From Triops longicaudatus (taxonomy: Eukaryota > Arthropoda > Branchiopoda > Notostraca > Triopsidae), in the NCBI GenBank assembly GCA_022885665.1, contig JAGQDJ010000158.1, positions 177,503 to 241,502 of the forward strand: a stretch of DNA of 64,000 bases, given 5' to 3'. Positions within the stretch are counted from its first letter, which is position 1; each line of letters begins with the position of its first letter. Positions 11,698 through 21,700 of the stretch are shown piece after piece. The translations under genes and the position numbers were made by a program. Under the pieces are notes generated by a model. That model worked only from the letters and a program-made list of their open reading frames with translations, did no database searches and was not told where the DNA came from.

Positions 11698-11885
11698 AAA
11701 CGACCCAGACAAACTCCCCTATACCTAACGCTAGGGCAGTTGTGTGAGCGCGTCCCACTCTAATCATAACCAAACGCTTTTGACCCGGAACCCACGCTTG
11801 AGTTACAGATGGCATGCGATTAGCATGGGGCTTGTTTGCTTGGGCCGTTTTTGTTGAGAAGTATTGAACGTGTATCAAAGTGACC
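11698..11885 (+). repeat. Dispersed repeat family A, copy 1
   Basis: Shares AACGACCCAG, then CCTAACGCTAGGGCAGTT, GAGCGCGT, AACGCTTTTGAC, and a TTAGCAT..TTGTTTG segment with 27136-27305, and the central part with 20218-20285. Same orientation in all three. Could be a SINE or a decayed DNA element; no coding capacity. Confidence 0.65.
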
Positions 11886-12224
11886 ACAGGTGTGAAAAAT
11901 CCGGCTGCGTCCAAAGTGATCCAAAGAAGTCAGAAAAATGAACTATTCTGGAATCCACGATATCGTGAAACACTCTGGAATTCTTCAAGCAAATCTCTCT
12001 CTCCTTTTTTTTAACAAAATCGCTCGCAAAAGTGAAGCGTCTGTCGCAGTTGCTTTGAAAATCGGGTTCGTTGTGCCATAATTACAAAACGATTATACCA
12101 TCTTTTGCCATATCGTTACTGTAACCGAGCTACTTTTAAGCATACGCTAGCACACATCTATTAGGGGAGACGGGGGCACATCGGGCAGTTTTTCACTTCA
12201 GAAGACCTGGAGGGCGTAGTTTTA

Positions 12225-13078
12225 AAGATTTTTAACCATTCTTAAGTAGTTTGTTAGCTCGGCCATTCTACTTTCTGTATTTTTTTTTTTCGACTGCATG
12301 AATGTTAGGGATACATTTTATATCTTATTTCTCCTGAAGTTGATCAAAAGTGCCCAAGCTGCCCCAATTAGCGGGTAGGTTGGGAACTATTGCGAGGTAG
12401 GTCGGATTTTGTTCAACTACGAACTCGGTTTTGGTACCCATGCTATGTAATTAATGTAATTTTTTTCTTTACAGTACTAATAATGATACGGAACTAAACA
12501 TTTAGGAAACGAAAGCTGATAGAATTAAACATGCATATTTTTGTGCTTCCTCTCTCGTGCCTGCCAGCCTGTGTCGGCATTCCACGAAAGGCTCCTAACA
12601 CTGTGTGAACGGGTTTTATGTCGTATAAACTCGCCTACATTCTTGTTTTTAGCTTACTAATAATAAGACTCAGTTTGGTATCTAACCTGTCAAAAATTCA
12701 CTTTGTCCGACCTGCCCCGTTTCCTTGGTCTAAAGAAATTGGATAAAAGTAAATACACAAATAAAATTAATCACGACAACTCTGGGTTTATTTTGTAACT
12801 TAGTACTGCATCTTTCCTTGAAAAAAGTTTCACAGAGCTGTGTTGCGAACTGTTGGTAAAAGGTGCAACTAAGTGATTTTCCCAAAGCTTGGAAAACGCC
12901 CCCGAAAAAGCGAAGTGTCACAGTTTCTAAAATAGTTAACGGTTTTCATTCGAACTTTCAGTATACCAGCATACCAGTATGCGCACGTCTTGAATGTTCG
13001 CTAATTTTTTCAAAACGTTTTATTTCGGGTGTTGAGGAGATAATTAGAATTGTCAACCTACCTCCCATCCAAGGTGCT
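12225..13078 (+). mobile_element. Dispersed repeat family B, copy 1 (inverted relative to copy 2)
   Basis: Reads as a diverged reverse complement of 27425-28303 along its length. Shared blocks include TAAGTAGTTTGTTA, TATCTTATTTCTCCTGAAG, GCCCAAGCTGCCCC, TTGGTCTAAAGAAATTGGAT, and CACAGAGCT..GAACTGTTGGT. The left end is near GGGGAGACGGGGGCACATCG, a motif typical of arthropod transposon termini. Non-coding. Confidence 0.75.
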
Positions 13079-13244
13079 CCGGTCTCCCATAGACGTTAAA
13101 ATACGTCTAAAAATAAGGCTGAGGACGTCCAAGAAATGTATTTTATGTGTTCAAAATTCCCCTGCAGAGGTCTTTGCTTATACACTTATTAGACGCACAA
13201 TAACCACGTTATTAGACGTGCCATAAACATGAACCAAGTTTCCG

Positions 13245-13361
13245 CGATCTGAATTTTTAATCACGAATCACTATCCGTGATCTGATACTCGGATCGAGAT
13301 CCGTTTTTTGATCTGAACCTGATCCAAAGCTACTTTTAAGATCACATTTACCCATCACTGA
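13245..13361. mobile_element. hAT-like element end
   Basis: GATC-rich tract ending in TTTACCCATCACTG, the reverse of the CAGTGATGGGYAAA terminus common in arthropod hAT elements. The 14100-14286 tract ends similarly (TTTGTCCATCGCTG). Decayed. Confidence 0.4.
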
Positions 13362-13380
13362 TACAGCAAAACGCTTATTG

Positions 13381-13811
13381 CAGCTAACTTCTGTTATCTA
13401 GTAGTTAACCTGAGTTAGTAAACTTGAGTTAACTTCAGTTAAATCGCTTCAATTATACACTTGTCTTAGTTAACTTGAGTTCGTTAACTTGTCAGTTAAC
13501 TTGAATCAGTGAACTAGAGATAGTCAACATAAATTAGTTACTTGCATAAGTTAATATAATTTAGTTAACTTGAGTTAATTAACAAGAGTTAGTTAACATG
13601 AGTCAGTTAGCACAAGTTAGCTAATAGGAGTTAGTTAACCTGAACTAGTGAACATAAGTTAGTCAATATGAGTCAGTCAATATGAGTTAGTTAATTCGAG
13701 ACAGTTAACTTGAATCAGTTAGCTTCAGTCAATTTACTTGAATTAGTTAACATGGAGCTAGTTAATGTGATTTTGTTAACATGAGCTAGTTAACGTGAGT
13801 TAGTTAATGAG
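13381..13811 (+). repeat. Degenerate minisatellite, GTTAACTTGAGTTA-type
   Basis: Dozens of degenerate copies of a roughly 10-20 bp unit built from AGTTAGTTAAC and ATGAGT/TTGAGT. It resumes after the MITE at 14032-14075. A fainter stretch of related sequence occurs at 31268-31350. Confidence 0.85.
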
Positions 13812-14031
13812 TTAGACTGTGTTTCCACTGCCATCCTAATATATGTTACTGAGCAAAGCAGAACAGATTATCGTGCTTCTTTCGCCTGTTGACACGTTCT
13901 TGTGATATCTATAGTTGCAAACACAGCATAAATTATCTAAAGATGCGTTTGCGAACGAAACTAGCACCGTCATCTGAGGTATTTTTGCAACGTAGCACGT
14001 GCTAAAATGACAATGGAAGCGCAGCTTTAAT
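13812..14031. mobile_element. MITE inserted in the minisatellite
   Basis: Left end TTAGACTGTGTTTCCACTGC and right end CAATGGAAGCGCAGCTTTAA are imperfect inverted repeats. Ends of the same kind bound 42751-43070. Minisatellite units lie on both sides, so the element inserted into a pre-existing array. TTA/TAA flanks would fit a Harbinger-like target site, but this is not certain. Confidence 0.65.
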
Positions 14032-14075
14032 TAATTTGAGTCAGCTAACTTGAATCAGTTAACTTGAGTAAGTTT
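14032..14075 (+). repeat. Minisatellite, continuation after the MITE
   Basis: Units of the AACTTGAATCAGTTAACTTG type as in 13381-13811. Confidence 0.7.
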
Positions 14076-15691
14076 TATGACATCAGTCGCGCTCTTCAGT
14101 AGGCTGTCATGATCCAGAAGCTCGGCGTCACGGACGACAAATGAATAATCCGGAGCTTATGGTCCTGAACATGGATCATGATTAGAGCTTATGGACTCGA
14201 GTCACAATCCGCGTTTGTATCTTCAGACCATTTGTATCTTTAGATCCGTGATCCATATCAAATTTGTCCATCGCTGGTTCAGTCAGCGTCATTTGACGGG
14301 TTTTTACGTGAAAACATTAACGTCTGAAAGATTCTACTTGAATAGGTATGTTTTCACTATATTTAACGTCTATACTAGGTTTGAAATTCCGCCTGTTTTA
14401 CGTCTATTAACAGACGTCCATTACCAGACGTCAAGACTTGTAAAATACGTATTTTAGATGTGCCTGTGCTACTTGGGTGTGTCATGTGTGACATAGCGCT
14501 GGTGGTTCAAAGAGTACTTTCAACATATTTGCTTCAGAAAGTAATCCACATCAAATCCTGTAACGTCCGTATAATGCAGCCATTACTAGCAAAGCTTCTG
14601 CTTTGGTTCTTAACTTCCTTAGCAAAACTGCTCGGTCCAGTGTTTCAAGACAAGAGTTCCTTACGTAAAGTCCAAATTTCGAAGTCTGAACGTTGCACAT
14701 GTCAAGTTAATTTAAGTAAAAATAAGTACTGCCGTTACATGTGGCTGCAATTTTTTTTTTTTGAGTTCACGTCTTACTAAGCTAGGACAGTTTTTTCTGT
14801 CAACCCCGATTTGACCTTCGCATCCTAATTCTTTCAGCAACATTCTTGAGTAACTCGCTACAATGGTCGGAAGTGCTATAGCTTTAATTAAACCTAAAAG
14901 TTGCTATATTCGGTACATTCGCCTCAAACTTTTCGGGAGGGTTGATAAGATTTCATTAGGGATGAATAAATGAAAGCTTTAATGATTCGTCAGCGATGGC
15001 AGAGTCGTAGTCTCCGTTGAAGAGGAAATAGACTTAAAAATGTAACTATACTTTTTTTTAACAAAATAGCAAACGCTTCGTTCGAATGCCAACCAGTCGA
15101 TATGATCAGGGGCGTAAAAAGAAATTTTAAAAAGATTACGCGAAAGCCCTTTCCGAGGTTCTCCCTCACCGTTTTTAGGAAAAAAATTGTCTACTTACAA
15201 TCTTTGCACCATCTTTGCTTGTTTTTATACACAAGTTGCTTTTTAATCTTTCATAAGCTTAGGGACAGGAACGTGTTGGTCTCGTTTCAGTAGAAAAGAA
15301 GCAGCAGAGAGCAACCCACCACAAGCTTTCGAGTTAGACCAAATCTACGTTCGTTATTAAAGTCGGATTTCAGCGTCCACTTGGGCCACTGATTTTGAAC
15401 TTAGGATATTTGAAACTGAGGTAAGGCCGTTCTATAGACCGTTGCTGTTCAATACTGGATAACTTTTTTTTAAAAAAATATGCATAAAATCGTTTGGATT
15501 TGAGTATCGTAGCCCAACTCAAGAAAGTTGAAATAAAAAATTCCCAAAGTTCGGTTAGATCTCTAGAAGCTTCTGAACTTAGATTTTTGTACTCCTAGGA
15601 AACTCCAATAAACAGCTCGATAAATATTTTCAAGGGCAGTAATAGATCACTTGGGTACATGTAACGATTAGTAAATAAAAATTATATTTAC

Positions 15692-16056
15692 TTTATAACA
15701 TATTTGGACAAAGGAGAACGATTCGAACGTTGATCGTTTTTCTTCTTCGTGCATTTCCTTGCTTTTTTTCTTTTCCAACCATTGTTCGAGTTTCGTTTGT
15801 ACATATAAATTCCTCTGTGTAATTGCATGCCAACAGTAAAATTCGTAAAAAATCCTATCTCGTAAGTCTTTTAGCAAAGGTACGGTGCTTTTGGTAACCT
15901 TAATTCGCAATAAATCTGGAACAGTATCCAACTGTAGGTATAGGTAATTTAACTCGACATTAGGAGAGACAGATAGGCCTAACTGCTCTTGCAGACTGGT
16001 AGGACCACATCGCTTAAAATTAAAGAAAATCGCATCTTCGGTGACATCGGTCTCTC
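15692..16056 (-). CDS. Candidate exon, 121 codons, unassigned
   Basis: Open frame between acceptor TTTCTGAG and donor AAA|GTAAAT, with a 2-nt lead and phase-0 exit. It encodes ETDVTEDAIFFNFKRC, LYLQLDTVPDLLRIK, LLKDLRDRIFYEFYCW and a Lys/Glu-rich tail (LEKKKSKEMHEEEKR). I recognise no family. The 2-nt lead fits the 1-nt exit of the candidate exon at 17921-17982, so both may belong to one minus-strand gene, either the C-terminus of the TMTC-like gene or a separate gene. By chance a few frames this long are expected in an AT-rich window of this size, so the call is weak. Confidence 0.3.
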
Positions 16057-17920
16057 CTCAGAAATGGAAATTGGCCAAGGTGTTAATTAGACTTATTCCG
16101 TCCCCAGAGGTATAGAGCTTTGAACAGCCCCCAAAATGTTTATTTCATAATTGTGCGCATAGGCAACTACCAAATGTAAATAAAAGGAAAAAATGCACAT
16201 AAAAAACACCACCGACCCGCAACCCAAAATTCTGTGCACGGTTCTGAATTAGAAGAAGAATTTTTGCCAAGGAAATTGTAATTTCCCTTAGCAATCATTT
16301 TTTGAAAACGTTTGTGTTAAACTGTCAAAACCCCTGTCCTGAGAAATCGGAAGCCCTATTGATACGAATGCATGTTAAATACCTCAACTTGACTTTTCTT
16401 TCCGTTGGAAGCTGCGTTAGATGAACATTATTTTTGATTATGGTTGACATTTTGAGGCCCTTCGGAAAACTACTGATACGCAATAGCGTACGGGACTCAT
16501 ACGTCCATGTAGCTACGCCGCTAAATACGATACAGCCAACAGAGCTGGCCGATTTGTGAGTAGGCTTCATCGTATGAACAGTGACCCGTTGTTCAGAACG
16601 TTTAACTTGTTTTTATAGCAAAAAAGAAGAACACATATGTAAAAGCCCCCTCAAGTTTCCCGGAGGAAACACGAAGTAACATCCTATAGAAAAAAAATCC
16701 GAGAAGAAAACGCGCTTTTCGCTGGAACTAAACCTAGCAGACGAAAAACTTTGAAAACACCATTTATAATTAGTATAATATTATCCTTCAGAGGGCAGTA
16801 GAAAGAGTTCTCTTTCTTCGTGCCTGCATCTTATATGTAATTATCAAGCACATTTCTAATCTGGAATGTCCAATTTGATAGTTCTGTGGAGATTGGCGGT
16901 CTTCCTTTTTAATGGTTCTAAAAAGTGCGTAACGATCCTTATAAGGTCAGTGAAACATGTAGAAAACCGCATGACTGTTAAACAAATGAATAAATTTATT
17001 TGAAAGAAAAGCAAGCAATCGTTCACGCTGTTGAACACTAGAGTTGTTTGAATAGATCAAGTTACACACAATAAAGCAAGAATAAACACTTTCTCTTTTT
17101 TATTTTCATTGTATTTATGAATCTATAACTTACTTCATCTTCCGTCTTGTGAGCTGAGTCACGTCAGCTTGGGGTAGTTTGAGGACGATCAGGCATCCGT
17201 TCGAGAAGAATAATATAATTTGTTGGTCTAAAAATGGCGACCCAGCATGGCGATGGATTGCCTTGTATGGCAAATATCGACCCATTTTCAGAAAGATATA
17301 AGCAATATTATACGTGCAAACAGACCGTGACAATGCTTTTAAAACTGAAGATAGGTGTCGCTGCAGATACAACGCTGAGTATGCACGGTTTCAATGTACT
17401 TTGGATAATACATACATCCAATACCTGAAATTTGTGATCGGATTTCTTCGTGCGCTAGTGGGTCGATATCGTGCAACGTGTGACGCCGCGAGCGTACAAT
17501 AATAAGTACCAGGAACAATTCTAGGGAGGAGGTGGCTCTGTCTTCCTCGTTTTCTTTATTTCCTGTAAGTCTAAAAGCCACAGAAGCTCATCACACAATC
17601 TAATAAAAATGCAAAGATGCTAGTATCTTCCTCGTCTAGGAATCTACCATCTTATCATGAACTTAATTATGTATTCTTGTACCGTATTTGGTCTCTCTCT
17701 CTCACAGTCTCTCTATACGAACCACAAACTTTTCAGGGAATGTTTCAGAACAATGAGTCCTTTGAGCAAACTCTCAGGAATTGCATCACTCAAGGGTGGG
17801 CGGGGGAAGTAAAAGTCTCCCCGTTTTCCCTCCTAAGTAACTAAAACAAGCTCCGTGCCTAACTACACGTGGGGGGGGGATACCATCTTCGGCTAGTTCC
17901 TTACTACCGACCCATTTTAC
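16057..17920. other. Stretch without recognised gene
   Basis: If the candidate exons at 15.7 and 17.9 kb belong to one gene this is an intron. A donor-like GATGAA|GTAAGT (minus) near 17130 follows a short open frame ending TQLTRRKMK, which might be another exon; no supporting homology. Confidence 0.35.
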
Positions 17921-17982
17921 CACGCAAATCCCAGCCACTTGCATCTGACGACGGTGAATCCAGCACATACGGCAGCAAATCC
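17921..17982 (-). CDS. Candidate short exon, unassigned
   Basis: 62 nt between acceptor TGTTACAG and donor GTG|GTAAAA. One frame reads DLLPYVLDSPSSDASGWDLR with a 1-nt lead and 1-nt exit. The lead fits the 2-nt exit of 18046-18088 and the exit fits 15692-16056. No family recognised; support is phase consistency only. Confidence 0.3.
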
Positions 17983-18045
17983 CTGTAACATGAAAAGAAC
18001 TCGCCTGTAAAGAAAAACTTGGATCCTTTGTCGAAAAAAACTTAC

Positions 18046-18088
18046 TCCTTTTTAATGTTTTTCGCTCCACTTGCGGAAGTTTGCGATG
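18046..18088 (-). CDS. Candidate short exon, unassigned (start uncertain)
   Basis: A clear donor GGA|GTAAGT ends a frame reading SQTSASGAKNIKKE. With acceptor GGCAAG it takes the 1-nt exit of TMTC exon 11; alternatives put the upper border at 18107 or 18124. No family match. Confidence 0.25.
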
Positions 18089-18529
18089 CTTGCCAGCTAC
18101 TCTGGTTCTTTTGAAGTCGGAAAGCACTATGCAAATCCAATTTACCTGCGATGTTCAAGGAATTTATTGTACATGAGAATTAGTCGGACTTAACGACCAC
18201 TGCACCGTAAACTCTCGCACACGGCACACTACCTGAACTCCATTTAAAAACTCTTAAAACAGTCTAATTTTCCATTAGACTACTGTGAGTAGAGATTAGT
18301 AGGGGAGTCTTTGCTTGCGACTCTGCACGCAGCATTTGTACCTCCTAATCTTTGTTTGTTTTGTTTGACTAGGTATTAGGTAAAAAGATTATTCAAATCT
18401 GGGCTCTAACTCTTATTACGGAAATTGTAACATACTTTGCTCACACTATTCTCTAACTGAAAAAATAGGTTAGAAGTAAGTGGAGCAAAGGAATTTTAAG
18501 AAATTTTAAACAAGCTACCCGTAGCTCAC

Positions 18530-18738
18530 CTGGAAGACTAGACGTACGTTCTGAGGCTATGTTCTCTTCCGCTAGCTTTATGGTAGAGAAACGGTTGTGT
18601 GACACTGCCTCTACCACATGACGCTCAGCTTTGATTGCTGAAATGCGAGCCAGAAGAGCCGTCGCGTCCTTATGCTTATAGTCAAGCTGTAAACACCGTT
18701 CCAATAAGCGAACTGCCTCGTGAATTTCGCCTCTTGAA
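18530..18738 (-). CDS. TMTC-like exon 11 (end of TPR 3, partial TPR 4), last confident exon
   Basis: Acceptor GCTGTAG, donor CCAG|GTGAGC, 209 nt, exit phase 1. Encodes SRGEIHEAVRLLERCLQLDY and ATALLARISAIKAERHV. The following ERTSSLPG is not TPR-like. Reading through the donor gives a stop at 18453, so a truncated isoform is also possible. Confidence 0.88.
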
Positions 18739-21700
18739 CTACAGCAAACAGAAATAAATCGATCCTAGTTACAAATGACCCTCCATTGCATCCCGGTTCC
18801 AAAACATTGGCAATCGTCAAGGTGCTTACTGTTTAATCGTAGCCAAGTTGTAATGGGCATGCACATGTTGTGGATGGATCTTAAGTGCTTGCCGGAAATG
18901 CTTCTCTGCCAAGTTGGTGTCGTTGAGTAACGTACCCAAATTGTTATGTGCACTCGCATGGCCTGGCCACAGTCTTTAATGAAAAGGGAGATAATAAAGA
19001 TGCATCAAACTTTCTGGGGCAAAGGAGCCCAGGAACGAAGACAGCAAGTCTAGCGGGAGGAGAACATTCACAGGGGGGCTTGCCTCTTAGAATAGACAGC
19101 ATGCATGACATGTTAATGAGTCGTGAGACGGAATCGAATGCCATGCCAGGGATGGAGAGTCCCTCACGCCAAAACAGGAATTCGGACCAATTTTCCTGAA
19201 AACCTCTCGCTGCAAAGGACGCATTCAAGACACACATTTCGCTTAAAAGACGCTAAATGTGACATTTGCGACACCTTTATGTAGCACAAATAGGCTAACG
19301 GCTAATAATAAGGCTAATTACTAACAACAACGTTCTGCCGATTCAATTACAATACAAAAAAACGTTATGCAGCCAACATGCGAACTACTCGTGAACATTT
19401 TTTTAAGTCAAAACCTATCATAAGTTACTGCAAGTCATATAATTTTAACTTGACATGTATAGCACAATAACTCGCGTAAATATGAGTCAAAGAGTAATTT
19501 AAAGAAAAATCTGTAATTACGACATTAGATTACTCTAATTATAACGATTAAAATACGACTGCTTATATCTACACTTCGTTTTATATAGGAGACTCAGGTA
19601 AAGCGTGGCAAGTGTATAAAAAATACATATAAAAGTTTTTGAACAACACAAAACCTTGAGCCTGTAAAAAGAAAAAATGGTTGTAGCATTTGAATGCATT
19701 GTTCTAAGTTTGTCACAATACATTTATGTACCCTAAGCGTGCGCTAAAGCCATCAGAAGTTAGAATGTTGCACTCCCACAGTTATTCTGAAATTTCCACG
19801 ACGTAGTATATTAATATAATAAAGAACTTAGTAATGCAAATTTGCGATGGAACTTAATTCTATAATTCTTACTTTCGTTCTAAGTTTACTCTACGTGGTT
19901 CGTGTTACGAATGCACCATTCCGTTTCTTAAGCGGAAAAAATATTTAGGGAAAAAATATGTCGAACATTTTACGCATAATACCTTATGGCTTTTTGGTAA
20001 TGCTCAATGGCTGAGTCGACGTTTCCCAAATCTTTTTGAAGATTCGCATAGTTGTAGTGCATCTTGGCGTTGCTGGGCAAAGTCCTCAATCCCGACCTAT
20101 GGGATAGAAAGTAAGAAAAAATGTATCGGTGGTGACACAATTCAATTTCACGTGTCTCATTCTAATCTTCTGTGCAGTACTTTTTCCACAGAAACGGTCC
20201 GAACAAACTTCTCATTCCTAACGCCACGGCAGTTACGGGTGCGTGTTCGACTTCAGGCTCGCTGAAACGCTCCTGACCCGCAGCATTACTTTTTTACACA
20301 GTGCCGTGCCGCCTTGTTGGAACCGTTTGTTATGGAAAGTACCGTGCAGTCATCCAATCTTGAAGCTCGTTTTGACTCAGAAACTCGCTACATTCGCGTT
20401 GTCACTGATCTTCAGCCCTTAAGTGGAAGTTTACACCACCAGCGATTTTGTCCACATCTTTCAACCGTACCCGTTGCAATCAGGTCGTCTTTCTTACTGT
20501 GTGAAATTCCTTGTTGTGTATTGTTGAGACGTATCTATTCTCTTATTTTCTAATACTTTCCCCTTTGTATTGCCCTTCACTCTGAAAGTTGTATGCTTTC
20601 TCCGCTTATTGTAGTTGATTTCTCCTAACGTTACTAATTTTCTATCCGGTATAGTGTCCTTTCACTTGTGTATATAAGCTCGTCATTCCTATTGTAAAAT
20701 AGATTAGTATTCTCGTAGTAATAGACTAGTATTCTTCTAGACTCAGAGTGGCCGTGATCGTCGACTCCTAGTAGTAATCTCATATACCTCTCAGTCTTAA
20801 GATACCTCTCGTACATCTCTACCGCAAGAAACCAACCCATCCTACCCTTAAGTTTACCCCAATCACAACGCAGGGTCCTCTCCTCTTACCAAATTCTCCA
20901 GACTTACTACTTTTATATATCTAATTTGAGACACTGTTAGCCAGTGCATAATAACTTTTACATTTTTTCCCTGTTTTCGTCGTAATACATTCGATCCTAA
21001 TGTCTACAATGTCCATATATTTTCTACGGTTACAAAAAAGAAATAATAATAAAAATCGATAATGAGCCTACGTAATTTTACAATTTTAGTTTTATTTTTT
21101 CTTAATATATTTTTTCTTTTTAGACAATTTTGTTATCATATTTTTTCAATTCACTACTCTTCTTTTCTTGTGAAAACGGATGAACTTACGTGAAAAGTGC
21201 TTCCCGACTGGTCCAATCTACGTTCCGACTCCACGTTTTCATGCCACAGACAGTCAAGAGCAGTAGAAATCCGCCATTGAATAGCGCTGCTTTGTTCTTG
21301 GATAATCGGCTGCCCCATTTCTCTAGTCCATAACCAACCAATAGGCAAAAGCCCATACTAGATTACATTATGAGTTACTACAGAGTGTTCAGTGTGGCCA
21401 TTACGGACTGCTGAGAAAGGACATCACCTTGGTAAGTACAACAGACGCTCCGCCACGACGAAGCCCACTGGGAAAAACAAATTTGACGCCGGCAGAAAGG
21501 GTAGCACCAACACTAATACGCTCCAAATGAGGATACGCTGTACACACAAATGATGAACAAAAAAGGATCAGTTAACAACTAAGCCACTCAAATTACCAGT
21601 GATCTTATACAAAGTGGAAGACGTGGATGTCGTCAATCAAATTGATAAGCTTTCTCAGAACATGCGGCAGTTATTTGGCTCCCATTATTTTTTTTTTAAT

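Larger units (their letters stand above)
10962..15691. other. Repeat-rich intergenic stretch
   Basis: No gene recognised. Contents are transposon remnants: a dispersed repeat copy (11698-11885), one arm of a family also found at 27.4-28.3 kb (12225-13078), hAT-like ends (13245-13361 and 14100-14286), and a minisatellite interrupted by a MITE (13381-14075). A minus-strand frame of about 100 codons ends at about 11203 but has no known motif. Confidence 0.55.

Noticed and set aside
13381..14075. GTTAAC-rich array as a possible CRISPR or telomeric repeat
   Set aside because: Units are degenerate and directly abutting without unique spacers, and do not match a telomere unit; it is a minisatellite.
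18611..19237. Overlapping minus-strand frames around the TPR exons
   Set aside because: They run through introns or the wrong frame; only the spliced TPR frame matches the family.
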